Of a stretch of DNA of 64,000 nucleotides, positions 29,303-41,361 are shown piece after piece. Positions within the stretch are counted from its first letter, which is position 1. Each line of letters opens with the position of its first letter. Below the pieces are notes generated by a model. It made no database searches, was not told the DNA's origin, and saw only the letters and a program-made list of their open reading frames with translations. The position numbers were made by a program, and so were the translations under genes. Source of the DNA: Pseudomonas wenzhouensis (GTDB lineage Bacteria > Pseudomonadota > Gammaproteobacteria > Pseudomonadales > Pseudomonadaceae); NCBI RefSeq assembly GCF_021029445.1, contig NZ_CP072610.1:744001-808000 (forward strand), given 5' to 3'.

Positions 29303-30910
29303 TTAGTGCCTAAAGTGGCGCATGCCGGTAAACACCATGGCAATGCCAGCCTCGTCGGCCGCCGCGATCACCTCGTTGTCGCGCATCGAGCCACCGGGCT
29401 GGATCACTGCGGTGATGCCAGCCTTGGCCGCGTTGTCGATGCCATCGCGGAACGGGAAGAAGGCATCCGAGGCCATGACCGCGCCCGGTACCGGCAGGCC
29501 GGCGTGCTCGGCCTTGATCGCGGCGATACGTGCGGAGTTGACGCGGCTCATCTGGCCGGCGCCGACACCGACGGTCTGGCGGTTCTTGGCGTAGACGATG
29601 GCGTTGGATTTGACGAACTTGGCCACTTTCCAGGCGAAGATCAGGTCGTGGATTTCCTGCTCGCTCGGCGCGCGCTGGGTGACGATCTTCAGGTCTTCTG
29701 CCTTGATCATGCCGATATCGCGGCTCTGCACCAGCAGACCACCATTGACGCGCTTGAAGTCCCAACCCGCAGCGCGCTCGGCCGGCCACTCGCCGCATTC
29801 GAGCAGGCGCACGTTGGCCTTGGCAGCCACCACTTCACGAGCGGCGGCGGAGATTTTCGGGGCGATGATCACTTCGACGAACTGACGCTCGACGATGGCC
29901 TTGGCGGTTTCACCGTCCAGCTCACGGTTGAAGGCGATGATGCCGCCGAAGGCCGATTCGGTGTCGGTGGCGTAGGCCAGGTCGTAGGCCTTGCGGATGC
30001 CGCCTTCGTCTTCCGGTACCACGGCGACGCCGCAGGGGTTGGCGTGCTTGACGATGACGCAGGCCGGCTTGACGAAGCTCTTCACGCACTCCAGTGCGGC
30101 GTCGGTGTCGGCCACGTTGTTGAACGACAGCTCCTTGCCTTGCAGTTGCACGGCGGTGGAGACGCTGGCTTCGCCCTTCTTCGCCTCGACGTAGAAGGCC
30201 GCGCTCTGGTGCGGGTTCTCGCCGTAGCGCATTTCCTGTGCCTTGACGAACTGGCTGTTGAAGGTGCGCGGGAAGGCGCCGCGACCTTCGGTGGACAGGG
30301 CGTCACGTGCCTGGTCGATGGTGCCCAGGTAGTTGGCGATCATGCCGTCGTAAGCTGCGGTGTGTTCGAAGGCCTTGAGCGCCAGGTCGAAGCGCTGGGC
30401 GTAGCTCAGGCCGCCGGCTTTCAGCGAGGCGACGATGCCGGCGTAGTCGCCGGTGTTGACCACGATGGCCACGTCTTTGTGGTTCTTCGCTGCCGAACGC
30501 ACCATGGTCGGGCCGCCGATGTCGATATTCTCGATGGCGTCGGCCAGGTCGCAATCAGGCTTGGCCACGGTGGCTTCGAAGGGATAGAGGTTGACCGCCA
30601 CCAGATCGATCGGCTTGATGCCGTGCTCGTCCATCACCGCGCCGTCCAGGGCGCGACGGCCGAGGATGCCTCCGTGGATCTTCGGGTGCAGGGTCTTCAC
30701 GCGGCCATCCATCATCTCCGGGAAGCCGGTGTAGTCGGCGACTTCCACTGCGGCCACGCCGTTGTCCTTGAGCAGCTTGTAGGTGCCGCCGGTGGAGAGG
30801 ATCTCGACACCGAGGGCGCTCAGTTCGCGAGCGAATTCGAGGACGCCGGTCTTGTCGGAAACGCTGATCAGCGCGCGGCGGACGGGCAGAAGGGTGGTCT
30901 GGTCGGTCAT
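29303..30910 (-). CDS. purH: bifunctional AICAR transformylase / IMP cyclohydrolase
   Basis: 535 residues from the ATG at 30908-30910 ([22 protein letters not shown]), the same length as I recall for the P. aeruginosa enzyme; an ATG four codons upstream is a weaker choice. The IMP cyclohydrolase domain (1-200) has [22 protein letters not shown] and [17 protein letters not shown]. The transformylase domain has [18 protein letters not shown] and a [10 protein letters not shown] ending. It performs the last two steps to IMP in the cytoplasm. Confidence 0.97.
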   Translation of the reverse strand: MTDQTTLLPVRRALISVSDKTGVLEFARELSALGVEILSTGGTYKLLKDNGVAAVEVADYTGFPEMMDGRVKTLHPKIHGGILGRRALDGAVMDEHGIKPIDLVAVNLYPFEATVAKPDCDLADAIENIDIGGPTMVRSAAKNHKDVAIVVNTGDYAGIVASLKAGGLSYAQRFDLALKAFEHTAAYDGMIANYLGTIDQARDALSTEGRGAFPRTFNSQFVKAQEMRYGENPHQSAAFYVEAKKGEASVSTAVQLQGKELSFNNVADTDAALECVKSFVKPACVIVKHANPCGVAVVPEDEGGIRKAYDLAYATDTESAFGGIIAFNRELDGETAKAIVERQFVEVIIAPKISAAAREVVAAKANVRLLECGEWPAERAAGWDFKRVNGGLLVQSRDIGMIKAEDLKIVTQRAPSEQEIHDLIFAWKVAKFVKSNAIVYAKNRQTVGVGAGQMSRVNSARIAAIKAEHAGLPVPGAVMASDAFFPFRDGIDNAAKAGITAVIQPGGSMRDNEVIAAADEAGIAMVFTGMRHFRH

Positions 30911-30940
30911 TTCACTATCCATCAGAGCGGGGATATCAGC

Positions 30941-30971
30941 AAAAGAGGCGGCTCATGCGGGCCGCCCTTTT
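30941..30971 (-). terminator. rho-independent terminator after fis
   Basis: On the minus strand AAAAGGGCGGC and GCCGCCTCTTTT form a GC-rich stem flanked by A and T runs, ending in TCTTTT. It lies 13 bases past the fis stop codon and before the purH start. Confidence 0.7.
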
Positions 30972-30983
30972 CGGGGGTTCGGG

Positions 30984-31304
30984 TTACAGCAGGTCGTACT
31001 GCTTGAGCTTCTTGCGCAGCGTGCCGCGGTTCAGGCCGAGCAGCTCGGACGCCTTGGTCTGGTTACCTTTCACGTGATTCATGACGGTTTCCAGCAGCGG
31101 TGCTTCGACTTCGGTGAGCACCAGGTTGTACACGTCGGTGACGTCCGCGCCCTCGAGGTGGGCGAAGTAGTTGTGCAGCGCCTTCTCCACGGCGCCGCGC
31201 AGGGTCTGACCCTCTTCGCTTGGCGTGTTCAGGTGCTGTTTAAGGCTGGTGTTGTCACTCACGGGTGCAATTCCACTCACTAGGGTCTCTGTCATCAACG
31301 TCAT
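30984..31304 (-). CDS. fis: DNA-binding protein Fis
   Basis: 106 residues. The C-terminal half is the strongly conserved Fis helix-turn-helix: [27 protein letters not shown] with the KKLKQYDLL end. The N-terminal region ([21 protein letters not shown]) forms the dimer core. Fis is a growth-phase nucleoid protein that bends DNA and acts at rRNA and recombination sites. The start overlaps the dusB stop by four bases (ATGA), so it is made from the dusB-fis operon, the standard gammaproteobacterial arrangement. Confidence 0.97.
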   Translation of the reverse strand: MTLMTETLVSGIAPVSDNTSLKQHLNTPSEEGQTLRGAVEKALHNYFAHLEGADVTDVYNLVLTEVEAPLLETVMNHVKGNQTKASELLGLNRGTLRKKLKQYDLL

Positions 31305-32299
31305 GCGGCCACCTCGTTTTCATCGTTGTGCCGTTCGCGGAAGAACGCGCGAACGTGGGCGCACTGTGCGTCCGTGCTGTCCAGACGGTTGAACTGGGCG
31401 CGAAACTCCCTGGCGCCCGGCAGGGTTGCCAGATACCAGCCGACATGCTTGCGGGCGATGCGTACGCCCATCAATTCGCCGTAGAAGGCGTGCAGTGCGG
31501 CCAGGTGTTCCAGCAGAATGCGTTCCACTTCGAGCAGGCTCGGTGCCGGGAGGATTTCGCCGGTACGCAGGTAGTGCTCGATTTCACGGAAGATCCACGG
31601 CCGTCCCTGGGCGGCGCGGCCGATCAGCAAGGCGTCGGCGCCGGTGGCGTCGAGTACGGCCTTGGCTTTTTCTGGGGAGTCGATGTCGCCGTTGGCGAAC
31701 ACCGGAATCGATATCGCCTGCTTGATGGCGGCGATGGTGTCGTATTCGGCCTCGCCGGTGTACAGATCGGCGCGGGTGCGGCCGTGTACGGATAGTGCGG
31801 AAATACCGGCGTCTTCGGCGATTTTTGCTACGGTAACGCCATTTTTATTGGCACGATCCCAGCCGGTGCGGATCTTCAGGGTTACCGGCACGTCCACTGC
31901 GCCAACCACCGCATCGAGGATCTCGCGTACCAGCGGTTCGTCACGCAGCAGGGCGGAACCGGCAGCCTTGTTGCAGACCTTCTTGGCCGGGCAGCCCATG
32001 TTGATGTCGATGATCTGCGCGCCCAGCTCGACGTTCTTGCGCGCGGCTTCTGCCATCATCTGTGGGTCGCCGCCGGCGATCTGCACCGAGCGGGGCTCGG
32101 GATCACCGGCATGCAGCAGGCGTAGGCTGGACTTGCGGCTGTTCCACAGGCGCACATCGCTGGTGACCATCTCCGACACCACCAGGCCGGCGCCGAGGCG
32201 GCGGCACAGCTGGCGGAACGGGCGATCGGTAACGCCGGCCATGGGGGCCAGGATCAACCGATTGGGCAATGTGTAAGGGCCAATACGTGGGGCCGACAT
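31301..32299 (-). CDS. dusB: tRNA-dihydrouridine synthase B
   Basis: 332 residues from the ATG at 32297-32299 ([25 protein letters not shown]). Flavin-binding barrel features are present: [20 protein letters not shown] with the catalytic cysteine, [14 protein letters not shown] and [10 protein letters not shown]. It reduces specific uridines in tRNA using FMN and NADPH. First gene of the dusB-fis operon. The 220 bases upstream, to the DUF3426 gene, hold the operon promoter (not resolved by eye) and the terminator of the DUF3426 gene. The open frame 13 codons upstream is not used. Confidence 0.96.
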   Translation of the reverse strand: MSAPRIGPYTLPNRLILAPMAGVTDRPFRQLCRRLGAGLVVSEMVTSDVRLWNSRKSSLRLLHAGDPEPRSVQIAGGDPQMMAEAARKNVELGAQIIDINMGCPAKKVCNKAAGSALLRDEPLVREILDAVVGAVDVPVTLKIRTGWDRANKNGVTVAKIAEDAGISALSVHGRTRADLYTGEAEYDTIAAIKQAISIPVFANGDIDSPEKAKAVLDATGADALLIGRAAQGRPWIFREIEHYLRTGEILPAPSLLEVERILLEHLAALHAFYGELMGVRIARKHVGWYLATLPGAREFRAQFNRLDSTDAQCAHVRAFFRERHNDENEVAA

Positions 32300-32481
32300 G
32301 GGGCGTCCCTGCTGGGTTTGGTCGATTGCGATCAACACCTGCCCTCCACTGTGTTCGGCGGGGAAGACGATGGTGGGGCGGGTGCTCGCGAAAGGGTGGG
32401 CATGATACCCGCTCTGGATGACCGGATAAAGGTCGTTTTGAACAAATTCTGAACAGCTATGGGCTTATCGCCAGCAGTTAG

Positions 32482-32513
32482 ATAAAGAGCCTGCGACCAC
32501 GGGTCGCGGCCTC
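32482..32513 (-). terminator. terminator after the DUF3426 gene
   Basis: Minus strand: GAGGCCGCGACC, loop CGT, GGTCGCAGGCTC (10 of 12 pairs), followed by TTTATCT. It begins six bases past the stop codon at 32520. Confidence 0.6.
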
Positions 32514-32519
32514 TGCAGG

Positions 32520-33782
32520 CTACTCGGGAGAGTGGAAGCTGAGGCTGTAATTGACCGCCCGGATGCCGGGGTCGAGGATATCCAGGGAGATGTGGATGGG
32601 CGTCTGCGGCGGCATTTCGCGCTGTCCGGCCAGCTCGCCAGCGAGGTACTCGCTGGGCTTGAAGCGGCGGCTGGCGATCAGCTGTCCGCCCAGGTCGGCG
32701 AAGCGCATTTCCAGCAGCGGGAAGGGTTGGGCGAAAGACGCGCGGTTGTAGAGAATGGCGTCGACGATCAGCGCGCCGGAGAACTCCGGGTGGCTGCGCA
32801 CCACCAGGTTACTGCTGCGAATCTGGCCGATGTCGACTTTCGACGGCAGGCTGCAGCCGATGCTGGGGCACAGCTGTTCGAACCAGGGTCGGTAACGATC
32901 CTGTCGCGCCAGTTCATCGAAGTTGTAGGTGGCGTATTGCGCCAGCAGGCCGGCTGCCGCCAGCAGGTTGAGCAGGCCCCAGCCGAACACGCGCCCCCAG
33001 GCGGTGCCTTGTGGCTGCTGCCAGTCGAGTTGCAGGGGTTCGTCGTCCAGGTCGAACAGGCGCTCTTCGCGCAGGCCCGGCTCGTTGCGCGTGAGCTTGG
33101 ACTCTTCGCGTTCGCTGTGCGGGGCTTCGTCCGTCTGCGCTTGTTCCAGCGGTTCGTCATCGAGGCTACCCAGGCGCGGTTCGTCGGCTTCCTCTGGGGG
33201 CTCGACAACGGGCTGTCTGTGCGTTGTGGTGGGCGGCGCAGGCTCGGCCATTCTACGTTCCGCTGCAGCCGCTTGCGGTTGTGCGTCACTTTCCTGCAGC
33301 TCGAAGCGTGCGCGCTCAGGTTTTACCGGCTCGTCACGCAGCAGGGCTTCAGTCCAGGATTCATCGTGGATGTCCTTGGGGGCGTCTACGCCAATGTCCT
33401 CGAAGCGTTCGGTTGTGCGCGGCGCCCGTTCCAGGGCAAGAAACTGCTGCGACAGCTGCTGTTCCTGCTCTTCCAGTCTGGCCAGTTCCTCGTCGAGATC
33501 GAGGCTGTCGAGGTCCAGGTCGTCATGAATCCACAGCGTATCGTCGACCGCTTTCTTGGCTGCTGGCTTGCTGCCGGTGCCGGCGTGGAACTGTTGCGCC
33601 ACCGCGCTGGGTGCTTTGACTGTTGCGCTCGTCGTGGCAGGGCCGAACAGCTGTTCGGCGGCGTTGAACACGTGCAGGCAGGCCCCACAGCGCACGACGC
33701 CATGGGCAGCAGCCAGCTGCGCCTGGCTGACGCGGAAGCTGGTACGGCAATGGGGGCACTGGGTAACGTGGCTTTCGCTCAT
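32520..33782 (-). CDS. zinc-ribbon (MJ0042) and DUF3426 domain protein
   Basis: 420 residues from the ATG at 33780-33782. An N-terminal zinc ribbon has CPHCRTSFRV and VRCGACLHVFNA (two CxxC pairs, residues 8-40). A long acidic, proline- and glutamate-rich region (about 60-245) looks disordered. One membrane helix lies near 255-275 (GLLNLLAAAGLLAQYAT), and the C-terminal DUF3426 domain (about 290-420) ends in VNYSLSF. The layout predicts a cytoplasmic zinc ribbon and a periplasmic C-terminus. Function unknown; the gene lies next to prmA in many Pseudomonas. Confidence 0.82.
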   Translation of the reverse strand: MSESHVTQCPHCRTSFRVSQAQLAAAHGVVRCGACLHVFNAAEQLFGPATTSATVKAPSAVAQQFHAGTGSKPAAKKAVDDTLWIHDDLDLDSLDLDEELARLEEQEQQLSQQFLALERAPRTTERFEDIGVDAPKDIHDESWTEALLRDEPVKPERARFELQESDAQPQAAAAERRMAEPAPPTTTHRQPVVEPPEEADEPRLGSLDDEPLEQAQTDEAPHSEREESKLTRNEPGLREERLFDLDDEPLQLDWQQPQGTAWGRVFGWGLLNLLAAAGLLAQYATYNFDELARQDRYRPWFEQLCPSIGCSLPSKVDIGQIRSSNLVVRSHPEFSGALIVDAILYNRASFAQPFPLLEMRFADLGGQLIASRRFKPSEYLAGELAGQREMPPQTPIHISLDILDPGIRAVNYSLSFHSPE

Positions 33783-33835
33783 GCGCGGGTCCGGAAAATC
33801 CAAGCAGCTAGTCTAACGCAACGATTGCGCGCGCA

Positions 33836-34714
33836 TCAGCGCTTGACGCCGCTGATGCGCACCCAGCCGTCCTTGCTGGCGGTCGGATCAAGGTCGAAGG
33901 CGCCGGCGTAGGCGGCGCGGACTTCTTCGGCCTGTTCGGCGAGGATGCCCGACAGTGCCAGGCGTCCACCGCCTTTGACCAGCGCAGTGATCTGCGGTGC
34001 CAGGGAAACCAGCGGGCCGGCAAGGATATTGGCGACGACCACGTCGGCCGGTTGCTGCGGCATATCCGCCGGCAGATAGACCGGGAAACGAGCGGGGTCG
34101 ATGCCATTACGCAAGGCGTTGTCGCGGGAGGCTTCCAGGGCCTGTGGGTCGATATCGGTGCCCACGGCCTGCGGTGCGCCTAGCAGCAAGGCGGCGATGG
34201 CGAGAATGCCCGAGCCGCAGCCGAAATCGATCACATGGCAATCATCCAGCTTCTGGCCATCGAGCCATTCCAGGCACAGCGCGGTGGTCGGATGGGTACC
34301 GGTGCCGAAGGCCAGGCCCGGATCGAGCAGCAGGTTGACCGCATCCGGCTCCGGCGCGGCATGCCAGCTCGGCACGATCCACAGGCGCTGGCCGAAACGC
34401 ATCGGCTGGAAGTTGTCCATCCAGCTGCGTTCCCAGTCCTGATCTTCGATGTGCTCGATCTGGTGCTCGGGCAGGCTGCCGCCGCACAGCAGGGTCAGGT
34501 GGGCGATCAGTGCCGCCTCGTCGGTATCGGCTTCGAACAGCGCCAGCAGGTGGGTGTTCGACCACAGCGGTGTGGTGCCCAGATCCGGCTCGAAGATCGG
34601 CTGATCTTCGGCGTCCATGAAGGTTACCGATACGGCACCGACTTCCAGCAGGGCGTCCTCATAGGTTTCTGCCTGCTCAGGCGTGATGGCGAGACGGACT
34701 TGTAACCAGGGCAT
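33836..34714 (-). CDS. prmA: ribosomal protein L11 methyltransferase
   Basis: 292 residues from the ATG at 34712-34714 ([16 protein letters not shown]), the normal PrmA length. The N-terminal substrate domain (1-60) is linked to a SAM-binding fold with [42 protein letters not shown] and [11 protein letters not shown]. It trimethylates lysines and the N-terminus of ribosomal protein L11. It follows accC after a terminator, 53 bases before the DUF3426 gene. Confidence 0.97.
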   Translation of the reverse strand: MPWLQVRLAITPEQAETYEDALLEVGAVSVTFMDAEDQPIFEPDLGTTPLWSNTHLLALFEADTDEAALIAHLTLLCGGSLPEHQIEHIEDQDWERSWMDNFQPMRFGQRLWIVPSWHAAPEPDAVNLLLDPGLAFGTGTHPTTALCLEWLDGQKLDDCHVIDFGCGSGILAIAALLLGAPQAVGTDIDPQALEASRDNALRNGIDPARFPVYLPADMPQQPADVVVANILAGPLVSLAPQITALVKGGGRLALSGILAEQAEEVRAAYAGAFDLDPTASKDGWVRISGVKR

Positions 34715-34803
34715 GACAAACCTCATGAACACGGTGGCGGACGGCGCAAATTGGCGCGAAGCTTACTTGAAGCAATGAGGCGGCTGCCACCGCTGGCAGC
34801 CCG

Positions 34804-34837
34804 GAAACGACAAGGGCCGCCAAATGGCAGCCCTTGT
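34804..34837 (-). terminator. terminator of the accB-accC operon
   Basis: Minus strand: ACAAGGGCTGCC, loop ATTT, GGCGGCCCTTGT, a 12-bp stem with one G-T pair, then CGTTTCC. It lies 21 bases past the accC stop codon. The stem is symmetric and could also act on the plus strand. Confidence 0.7.
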
Positions 34838-34857
34838 CTTGTGCGCTATGCCGAAGC

Positions 34858-36213
<1,356 letters not shown>

Positions 36214-36230
36214 TGCAGGCTCCCCGTGCA

Positions 36231-36692
36231 TCAAACGATGGTGAACAGGGGTTGGTCGTACTCAACCGGCTGGCCGTTTTCCACCAGGATGGATTCGATC
36301 ACACCGCTGGCTTCGGCTTCGATGTGGTTCATCATCTTCATCGCTTCGACGATGCACAGGATGTCGCCTTTCTTCACGGTCTGACCGACTTCGACGAAGT
36401 TGGCAGAGGTCGGCGAAGCGGCGCGGTAGAAGGTACCGACCATCGGCGAGCGAGCCACGGTACCGTTCAGCTTCGGTGCGGCAGCCGGAGCAGCTTCAGC
36501 GCTCGGAGCGGCAGCAGCGACAGGCGCGGCTGCCGGAGCGGGTGCCGGGGCGTAGACCGGCTGCGCGGCATAGGCCGGCTGCTTGCTGTGACGGCTGATA
36601 CGTACGGACTCTTCGCCCTCTTTGATCTCCAGCTCGTCGATACCGGACTCTTCCAGCAGCTCGATCAGTTTCTTGACTTTACGGATATCCAT
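36231..36692 (-). CDS. accB: acetyl-CoA carboxylase, biotin carboxyl carrier protein
   Basis: 153 residues. [23 protein letters not shown] at the N-terminus, an alanine/proline-rich flexible linker (about 45-80), and the biotinyl domain with the acceptor lysine in [15 protein letters not shown] (about residue 119). The thumb loop and [14 protein letters not shown] end are typical. It carries carboxybiotin between AccC and the AccAD carboxyltransferase. First gene of accBC; aroQ lies 50 bases upstream in the same direction and may share the transcript. Confidence 0.97.
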   Translation of the reverse strand: MDIRKVKKLIELLEESGIDELEIKEGEESVRISRHSKQPAYAAQPVYAPAPAPAAAPVAAAAPSAEAAPAAAPKLNGTVARSPMVGTFYRAASPTSANFVEVGQTVKKGDILCIVEAMKMMNHIEAEASGVIESILVENGQPVEYDQPLFTIV

Positions 36693-36742
36693 GAATGGTC
36701 AACTCCCAGAGGTGAGGTAGGACTTGTCTACCAGGCTACGCG

Positions 36743-37189
36743 TCAGGCGCGCCCGGTCAGTTGTTCGAGTGCCGCTTCCAGGGCCAGTCGGTAACCGCTG
36801 GCGCCAAGGCCGCAGATCACCCCCACTGCAACGTCGGAGAAGTAGGAGTGATGGCGGAAAGGTTCACGCTTGTGCACGTTGGACAGGTGCACTTCGATGA
36901 ATGGGATGCTCACCGCCAGCAACGCGTCACGTAATGCGACGCTGGTATGGGTAAAGGCGGCGGGATTGATCAGGATAAAGTCGACACCTTCACCTTTTGC
37001 GGCGTGAATGCGGTCGATCAATTCGTATTCGGCATTGCTCTGCAGATGCAGCAGATGGTGGCCAGCCTCGCGGGCGCGGCGCTCCAGATCCTGATTGATC
37101 TCGGCCAGGGTGGTGGCGCCATATTTATCGGGCTCGCGGGTGCCCAGCAGGTTGAGGTTGGGGCCGTGCAGCACCAGTAGGGTGGCCAT
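36743..37189 (-). CDS. aroQ: type II 3-dehydroquinate dehydratase (EC 4.2.1.10)
   Basis: 148 residues. [24 protein letters not shown] contains the conserved active-site loop, followed by [32 protein letters not shown] and [19 protein letters not shown]. Third step of the shikimate pathway. The aroQ-accB-accC order is conserved in Pseudomonas. The 156 bases up to dsbD hold no gene; its promoter should lie there. Confidence 0.97.
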   Translation of the reverse strand: MATLLVLHGPNLNLLGTREPDKYGATTLAEINQDLERRAREAGHHLLHLQSNAEYELIDRIHAAKGEGVDFILINPAAFTHTSVALRDALLAVSIPFIEVHLSNVHKREPFRHHSYFSDVAVGVICGLGASGYRLALEAALEQLTGRA

Positions 37190-37345
37190 GGTCGCGTTCC
37201 TTGTTGTTCGGGCTGCGCAGGACTATGCCGTAGCTGGCCCGATGTCGGCAATAGTCGACACGATGACCGGCGTTTGCGGCAGAAATATGACTACAGCGCT
37301 GGTTTCGGTCGTTGCCGGGCGCGTGCCCGATCACCCTGAGTGTAC

Positions 37346-39133
37346 TCAGCGTTCTGTCTGGCGGCTGCCGGCCTGATCCAGGCGGCCGGCGAAGGTCGCG
37401 GCATCGACCTCACCTACGACACGCAGATCGAGCCATTCGTCACCATTGTCGGCGAACAACTGGATGGCCGGCGGGCCGAACAGTTGGTAGCGGTCCAGCA
37501 GGGCGCGCTGGGCAGCATTGCTTGCGGTGATGTCGAAGCGGATCAGGCGCCAGCCGGCCAGCTTGCTACCCACCTCGGCATTGCCGAATACCTCACGCTC
37601 GATGACCTTGCAGCTGATGCACCAGTCGGCGTACCAGTCCAGCAGCAGCGGCTGGCCGGCAGCTTTGGCCTCGGCCAGGGCCGCGTCCAGCTCGGTTGGG
37701 CTGCTCAGGGTTTGCCAGGCACCGCTCTTGGCGCTGCTCTGGCTGGCGCCGGCCTGCAACTGGCCGAGTGGCTTGAGCGGATCGGTCGCGCCCTGCAAGG
37801 CGCCGACCCAGGCAGCCAGGGCATAGACCAGCAGGGCCAGCCCGACGATCTGGCTGAGCTTCTGCCGGTTCGTCTTGGGGCCGAATTCCAGGGCACCGAG
37901 AAACACCGCCACGCCGCCGGCCAGCAGGCCCCACAGGGCCAGACTGAGGCTGCCCGGCAGCACGCGTTCGAGCAGCCACACCGAAACGGCCAGCAGCAGC
38001 ACACCGAAGGCATTGCGTACGCTCACCATCCAGGTGCCGGTTTTCGGCAGCAGCGCACCACCGCCCACGGCGAACAGCACCAGCGGCGTACCCATGCCGA
38101 GGCCCAGGGCAAGCAGTTTCAGGCCGCCGCCCAGGGCATCGCCACTGGCACTGATATAGAGCAGGGCACCGGCCAGCGGTGCCGAGACGCAGGGACTGAC
38201 CAGCAGGCTCGATAGCACGCCTAGCAGGGCGGCATTCACATGCGAGCCGCCATGGGTCTTGCCGGCCAGGCGATCCAGTGGCTCGCTGATGAGGCGTGGC
38301 AGGCGCAGCTCGAACAGGCCGAACATGGCCAGGGCGAACACCGCGAAGAAGGCGGCAAACGGCACCAGTACCCAGGCCGATTGCAGGCGCGCCTGCAGGT
38401 TGAGACCCGCGCCGAACAGGCCCATCAGCGTACCGAGAATGGCGAAACAGGCGGCCATCGGCAGCACATAAGCCAGCGACAGGGTCAGGCTGCGCAGGCC
38501 GCCCAACTGGCCGCGCAGTACCACGCCGGAGAGAATTGGCAGCATCGGCAGCACGCAGGGGGTGAAGGTCAGCGCCAGGCCGCCGAGAAAGAACAGCGCC
38601 AGCTCTTTCCAGTTCCAGCCGGATGCCATCGATACCCCATCGCTGCTGTTGGCAGCAGGCATGTCACCGATCTCGATGAATTCGGTTTCCGGCGGGTAAC
38701 ACAGGCCCTTGTCGGCGCAACCCTGATAACCGACCTGCAGGCGCAGCGGGCGATTGTCCGGGTTATCCAGCGGCACGCGGATATCCAGCACGCCGTAGTA
38801 CACCTCGACATCGCCGAAGAATTCGTCGTGCTTGGCCTGACCGGCCGGCAATTCGGCTTTGCCGAGTGTCAGCTGTGCCGGTTCGACGCTGAAGTTGAAG
38901 CGGTGGCGGTAGAGGTAGTAGCCCTCGGCGGCGACGAAACGCAGCGTCACGGCCTGTGTATCGCTGCTGACCAGGCTTAGCTTGAAGGCTTCGCGTACCG
39001 GCAGGAAATCGCTGCTGTTGTTCAGCGGTGCACCAAGCGGCGACGCAGCCGGACGCTGGTCGAACAGGTTGGCGCTAGCGGGCAGGCTCAGGCAGAGCAG
39101 AAGCAGGGGGAGCAGCAGTCGACGCAGTGACAT
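37346..39133 (-). CDS. dsbD: thiol:disulfide interchange protein DsbD
   Basis: 595 residues. Signal peptide (1-21, ending LPASA), periplasmic alpha domain (about 25-165; HDEFFGDVEVYYG and YQGCADKGLCYPPE with the redox cysteines), eight-helix CcdA-like membrane domain (about 180-450; FTPCVLPMLPILSGV and LVSPCVSAPLAGAL), and a C-terminal thioredoxin domain with WYADWCISCKVIE. Electrons from cytoplasmic thioredoxin pass through these three cysteine pairs to periplasmic DsbC, DsbG or cytochrome maturation proteins. All six cysteines are present. It matches the dipZ position next to aroQ in P. aeruginosa. Confidence 0.95.
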   Translation of the reverse strand: MSLRRLLLPLLLLCLSLPASANLFDQRPAASPLGAPLNNSSDFLPVREAFKLSLVSSDTQAVTLRFVAAEGYYLYRHRFNFSVEPAQLTLGKAELPAGQAKHDEFFGDVEVYYGVLDIRVPLDNPDNRPLRLQVGYQGCADKGLCYPPETEFIEIGDMPAANSSDGVSMASGWNWKELALFFLGGLALTFTPCVLPMLPILSGVVLRGQLGGLRSLTLSLAYVLPMAACFAILGTLMGLFGAGLNLQARLQSAWVLVPFAAFFAVFALAMFGLFELRLPRLISEPLDRLAGKTHGGSHVNAALLGVLSSLLVSPCVSAPLAGALLYISASGDALGGGLKLLALGLGMGTPLVLFAVGGGALLPKTGTWMVSVRNAFGVLLLAVSVWLLERVLPGSLSLALWGLLAGGVAVFLGALEFGPKTNRQKLSQIVGLALLVYALAAWVGALQGATDPLKPLGQLQAGASQSSAKSGAWQTLSSPTELDAALAEAKAAGQPLLLDWYADWCISCKVIEREVFGNAEVGSKLAGWRLIRFDITASNAAQRALLDRYQLFGPPAIQLFADNGDEWLDLRVVGEVDAATFAGRLDQAGSRQTER

Positions 39134-39300
39134 CGGGTCAATATCTCGGCGAAAGGTGGCGGCATGATACCGGAAAGCACTCGCTCGCCGCGCCGTCGTT
39201 GCGCCGGAGCGTTGATTGCCGGATATGAGCGCAATCTTGGAAAAGAGCGCTCCTGCCGAGTTCCGTCTCGCGTCGCCCTGCGCTGCCGTGTCGCAGGCTG

Positions 39301-41265
39301 TTACACGCGAAAGACCTGCACGGCCTTGTGCAGGTCGCCGCCAAGCTGCAGCAGGCGTTCGCTTTCGTTGCGTCCGCTGGCGATCAGGCCGAGGTTGTCA
39401 TCGCCGAGTTGGTGAATGCGCTCAGCATGTTCGCGAATCTCACCCACTGCGCTGCTCTGCTGGGCAGTGGCCTCGGCGATGCGCCCGGCCATGCTGGCAA
39501 TGGTGCCGATGGCGCTGACGATCTCGTCCAGCGCGCCGTCGGCGGCCTCGGCCTTTTCTGCCGTGGCTTCGGCATGTCCGACCTGGGCGCGCATGGCCTG
39601 TACCGACTGGTGCGCGGCCTGCTGCAGGCGGCCGATCACCTCCTGAATTTCCGCGGTGGCAGTGCCGGTACGCTGTGACAGCGAGCGCACTTCGTCGGCC
39701 ACCACGGCGAAGCCACGGCCGGCTTCACCGGCACGCGCGGCTTCGATGGCGGCGTTCAGCGCCAGCAGATTGGTCTGCTCGGCGATGCCGCGAATCACTG
39801 TCAGCACACCGCCGATGGTCGCCGTCTCATCGGCCAGGCGCTCGATGGCCTGGGCGTTGTCCTGTACCTCGCTGACCAGCGCATGCAGGCCTTGCAGGCT
39901 CTGGCCGATGACCTGTTGGCCGTGAGCCAGGGCGCGATCAGCGTCACGGCTGGCATGAGCGGTCTGGCTGGCATCCTCGGCGACCTGGCCGATGGTCGCT
40001 TCCAACTCGCCCAGCGCGTCACGGATCAGTGCCGTATCGCCGGCCTGGCGTTCGGCGCCAGCGTGCAGGCCTCCCGTGAGGTCGGCCAGCGTGTGGCTGG
40101 AGTCGGCAACCTGCTCGGCGTGATGGCGGATGCTGGCGACCAGCTCCACCAGGTAGCGGCGCAGGTGGTTGAGCGAGTCCTCGATATCACGCAATTCGCG
40201 GATGCGCGAATTGATCGTGATCGTCGTGGCGAAGTCGCCGCTGGCCCAGCGCGACAAGGCGGGAACCAGATGGCCCAGCACCTGCGACAGGCGTCGCTGG
40301 ATACGGTCGATGAGCAGGGCGATGAGCAGGATCAGGCCGATCATCAGGCCCTGGAGCAGGCGCACTTCACCCTGGATGCGGTCATATTCGCTCTGCACCA
40401 GCGGCTCCAGCGCCGCCAGTGCCTGCTGCACCTGGCGCACGCGTTCGGTCGTGATCAGGGTCAGTTGCTGGCGTTGTTCGACCAGTTCGCGCGTGCGCTG
40501 CAGTTCAGCGGGGTAGCGACGTACCAGGGCATGCAGCTCACGCTTCAGCTCGATGCCACGATCCTGCGCCTGTTGCGTCTGCCCGCCGTCATCCAGCCCG
40601 AGCAGTGCGGCGAAACCAGCGCTGGCGGAGCTGGCGTCCTGCTGCACGCCCAGTAGCGGCAGGCTGTCGAGCACTTCCACCTGCTGGCGCAAGGCCTTGA
40701 GTTCGCGCTCGACATCGCCGAGCAGTTCACTGCGGCCTTGGCTGATGAAGCGTTCGCGGGCGTGAGCCAGCTTCATCAGGCGCGAGCCCGCGTCCTGCAA
40801 AGGTTGGCGATAGTCGTTGGCGGCCGGGCCATTGGCGCTGGCTGCATACTGGTTCAACTGCTCCAGCGCGGCGAGCATCTCGCGCTCGGCCTGCAACAGC
40901 AGGCCTTGTGGGTCGCCAGCCAGCTTGCCAGCCGCCAGCAACTGGTTGGCGCTGAAGTCGCGCAGTTGTTCCAGGCTTGGGCGCAGTTCGACGATCAGTT
41001 GCGGCGGGAGTTGCGCGAGATCTTGCTCGAAGGCGTCGATGGCCTGGGTTGCGGCGCTGTGCTGCACGGCATTGCCGCTGGTCAGGTAGGCCTGGATGTT
41101 ATCGATCACTTGGCCCTGGAACTGCTGGGACAGCGTCAGGTAGCGCGCCATCAGTTGCATGGGCTGCTGCAAGGCGCGCTGCGACCACCAGAGCGTGGCT
41201 GCCAGCGCGACGCAGGCAGTGACCAGCAGCGCTGTGTTGAGGTTGGTGAGCAGCTTGAGGCGCAT
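39301..41265 (-). CDS. ctpL: methyl-accepting chemotaxis protein, CtpL-like
   Basis: 654 residues. An N-terminal membrane anchor (about 9-28), a long helical periplasmic domain (about 30-305), a second membrane helix ([16 protein letters not shown], about 312-328), a HAMP-like segment ([18 protein letters not shown]) and the cytoplasmic signalling hairpin with the invariant tip [20 protein letters not shown]. No pentapeptide for CheR docking is seen at the C-terminus (KAVQVFRV). Its place beside gcbA and dsbD is that of P. aeruginosa CtpL, a receptor for phosphate taxis under low phosphate; ligand transfer by position is inference. Confidence 0.85.
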   Translation of the reverse strand: MRLKLLTNLNTALLVTACVALAATLWWSQRALQQPMQLMARYLTLSQQFQGQVIDNIQAYLTSGNAVQHSAATQAIDAFEQDLAQLPPQLIVELRPSLEQLRDFSANQLLAAGKLAGDPQGLLLQAEREMLAALEQLNQYAASANGPAANDYRQPLQDAGSRLMKLAHARERFISQGRSELLGDVERELKALRQQVEVLDSLPLLGVQQDASSASAGFAALLGLDDGGQTQQAQDRGIELKRELHALVRRYPAELQRTRELVEQRQQLTLITTERVRQVQQALAALEPLVQSEYDRIQGEVRLLQGLMIGLILLIALLIDRIQRRLSQVLGHLVPALSRWASGDFATTITINSRIRELRDIEDSLNHLRRYLVELVASIRHHAEQVADSSHTLADLTGGLHAGAERQAGDTALIRDALGELEATIGQVAEDASQTAHASRDADRALAHGQQVIGQSLQGLHALVSEVQDNAQAIERLADETATIGGVLTVIRGIAEQTNLLALNAAIEAARAGEAGRGFAVVADEVRSLSQRTGTATAEIQEVIGRLQQAAHQSVQAMRAQVGHAEATAEKAEAADGALDEIVSAIGTIASMAGRIAEATAQQSSAVGEIREHAERIHQLGDDNLGLIASGRNESERLLQLGGDLHKAVQVFRV

Positions 41266-41361
41266 GGCGGGCTCGATCGACGACTGGACGATGGTCGCGA
41301 GCTTATTGCGGTTTGGTTGCTGTTTTATGACGGCACAAGGGTGAGTGCAATCATATTGCTA